A stretch of DNA of 18,929 bases from Entophlyctis helioformis (taxonomy: Eukaryota; Chytridiomycota; Chytridiomycetes; Chytridiales; Chytriomycetaceae): assembly GCA_025526915.1 (NCBI GenBank), contig JAHLKH010000341.1, forward strand, positions 1 through 18,929. The letters run 5' to 3'. Positions 17,474 through 18,929 of the stretch are shown piece after piece. The position numbers and the translations under genes are program-made. Below the pieces are notes generated by a model that saw only the letters and a program-made list of their open reading frames with translations, did no database searches and had not been told where the DNA came from. Numbering within the stretch: position 1 is the stretch's first letter; each line of letters begins with the position of its first letter.

Positions 17474-17800
17474 GTTGCTGGTGTTGCTGTTGCTGTTGTT
17501 GCTGAGGTTGTTGGGTTGTTGGGTTGGTTGGTTGCGAGCGTCTGTCGGTGTGTCAGTCAGTGTGTGTGTAAGTGTGTGAGTGAGTGAGTGAGTGCCAGCC
17601 TGCCGGCGCTATAGCCCCTCTGCTGCAGTGGCCGTGGCCGCCGCACCCCCGCACCCGCCCAGACTGCTCCGCGCTGCACGCACCTGCTGCGGTTGCCGAC
17701 GGTTCCTTTGGTAAAGGAGTAAAGAGTTCGAAGCCGGCAAAAGGCGTTTTCCACAACAACGACCACAACAACAACCGCAGCAACGGCCACCGCCAGCCAG
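17474..17800. promoter_or_regulatory. Divergent intergenic region (bidirectional promoter candidate)
   Basis: 327 bp between two divergent starts, with GTTGCTGTT-like and GTGA tetranucleotide repeats (about 17480-17595) and an AAC-rich run near 17755-17785. No specific factor site was identified. Confidence 0.5.
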
Positions 17801-18929
17801 ATGGGCGACCGCCAGCCGTCGTGGAGCCACGTCCCGTCGTTTGTGCCGCTGCCGCACAACACGCCGGCCGCCGTCTCGGCCGCCCCCGCCGCACAGCGCC
17901 CTCCCGCCGCCAGCTGGCCGCGACAACAGACGCCCTGCCACCGCGTCCGCAACGACTCGCTCCGCGTTCAACGTCCACGTCCACGTCCATGTCCACGTCC
18001 ACGGCGCCGGCTGCTCCGGCTGCTGCGGGGACTGCTCCGCCTCTGCACCACAACCGTGTGCGTGCACGGCACATGCCTCCGCAGCCCCTCAGTCCCACCA
18101 GCCGGCCAAGGCAGCCGCAACGGCACCAACCGCTGCACAGTCTTCTGCTACGTCGGCACACCATCACGCCGCAGGTGCCTTCACGGCGTCGCTGGCCCAT
18201 CTGCGTCTCTCGGATCGTCGCCGGCTGGCCACCCTCATCCACAGCCTGGCCGTCGCAGAGACGCCAGCGCCGCCAACTGTCGCTGCAGGTCGACCGCATG
18301 GCCAAGCAGATGCGCGACCTCGAAGCCGATCTCGGCCGTGCGCGTGTCGAGTCGTCGGGATGGGCCGACCGCCACAAGAGTATGTGCGTCCATCGAATGT
18401 CTGTCCGCTCACTTGTATCGTAGTCGTACTGACGAGCATCTTGCATGGGGGCACGGCCAGCATCGGTCGCCGAGCTGGAACATACTCGGGACCAGATCAA
18501 AGACTACGAGAGTCAGCTGCTGGCATTGCAAGGGAGTTTGGACGACTACAGACATCAGCTGCAACAGCGGATGGTCCGTGACGAGATTGCCCTGCAGCAG
18601 CAGTACGACCCTTCTGCCACGGCCAATCAACAGCAATCGCAGCAGCAGCAATCGCAGCAGCAGCACGAGCACGATCAGCCCGCTTCGCCACAGCCAACAT
18701 CGAAACAGCAACCGCAAGCATCAGAGGCAGACGAGCGATTGATGCACATCGAGGCAAGCATCGTCTGTATCTGTTGCTTGTGTGGCAGTTGTCCATACTG
18801 ACAAGGTACCCTTCAACGGCCAGTCCGAGCTGCGGAGGCTGACAGAGTGGATCCCCAAGCTGCTTGAAGCGCAAACGGAGCAACTGCAACGCATGCAACA
18901 CCTCAGCAACGGCCGGAGCCACAACGTGC
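17801..18929 (+). CDS. Coiled-coil protein with disordered N-terminus (partial, apparent frameshifts)
   Basis: Proposed start ATG at 17801 (MGDRQPSWSHVPSFVPLP..). The low-complexity N-terminal part changes frame: plausible sequence moves to frame +1 (SAPRSTSTSTS-like Ser/Thr/Ala run), then to frame +3 (AHLRLSDRRRLATLIHSLAVAE, about 18200-18260), and back to frame +1 for QLSLQVDRMAKQMRDLEADLGRAR (about 18280-18379). From there splicing is clear: exons to 18379, 18461-18753 and from 18824 on, reading TRDQIKDYESQLLALQGSLDDYRHQL, a Q-rich linker, then ELRRLTEWIPKLLEAQTEQLQRM at the right edge. Heptad-like spacing of Leu/Ile supports coiled coils. The family is not recognised; a scaffold role is only a guess. 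The frame changes may be sequencing errors in GC-rich DNA, unseen introns, or a broken gene. Confidence 0.55.
18380..18460 (+). other. Intron, 81 nt, phase 1
   Basis: Donor AAGA/GTATGT, branch TACTGAC near 18428, acceptor ACGGCCAG at 18460. Joins WADRHK to SVAELEHTRD through a Thr codon. Confidence 0.8.
18754..18823 (+). other. Probable GC-AG intron, 70 nt, phase 0
   Basis: Donor GAG/GCAAGC, branch TACTGAC near 18796, acceptor ACGGCCAG at 18823, mirroring the previous intron. An in-frame AG at 18805, only 4 nt after the branch A, would add six residues. Confidence 0.6.

Overview
The window is eukaryotic nuclear DNA, most likely from a GC-rich fungus. Coding regions are split by GT-AG introns of about 40-450 nt. 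They encode a G-patch/R3H protein of the Sqs1 type, a complex I subunit of the Tim17/22/23 fold (absent from Saccharomyces but present in most fungi), and a membrane-anchored SH3 protein of a kind familiar from fungi. Simple repeats are abundant ((CA)n, polyQ, polyS, minisatellites). A zoosporic or other early-diverging fungus is possible, but the sequence alone cannot fix the lineage.

Layout, left to right. 1-2658: a diverged, N-truncated second copy of the block at 8911-11118, holding an Sqs1-like pseudogene (or badly sequenced gene) with a 17-residue minisatellite, plus the last two exons of an unknown gene. 2924-7473 (minus): a multi-exon gene for a proline-rich, collagen-like (Gly-X-Pro) single-pass membrane protein with a C-terminal SH3 domain. 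One of its exon-intron units is duplicated in tandem. 7474-8081: mostly unassigned, with one weak small ORF. 8082-10280 (minus): the intact Sqs1-like gene. 10417-13498 (minus): an unknown polyQ protein of about 743 residues in five proposed exons; one intron starts inside a (GT)n microsatellite. 13499-14685: unassigned promoter-like DNA with two perfect TCACGTGA palindromes. 14686-16237 (plus): a two-exon, seven-helix membrane protein with GPCR-like topology and a Q/Y-rich tail. 16637-17473 (minus): a three-exon complex I subunit B14.7/NDUFA11-like gene. 17801 to the right edge (plus): a coiled-coil protein with two introns (one probably GC-AG) and apparent frameshifts near its N-terminus.

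The genes do not form an obvious pathway: RNA-helicase cofactor, cell-surface SH3 anchor, receptor-like protein, respiratory subunit. What links the left two thirds is recent duplication: a dispersed block of at least 2.2 kb and, between its two copies, a 426-nt-offset exon/intron duplication. Several indels in the pseudogene-like copy and in the last gene sit in homopolymers or GC-rich repeats, so assembly error must be excluded before calling genes broken.
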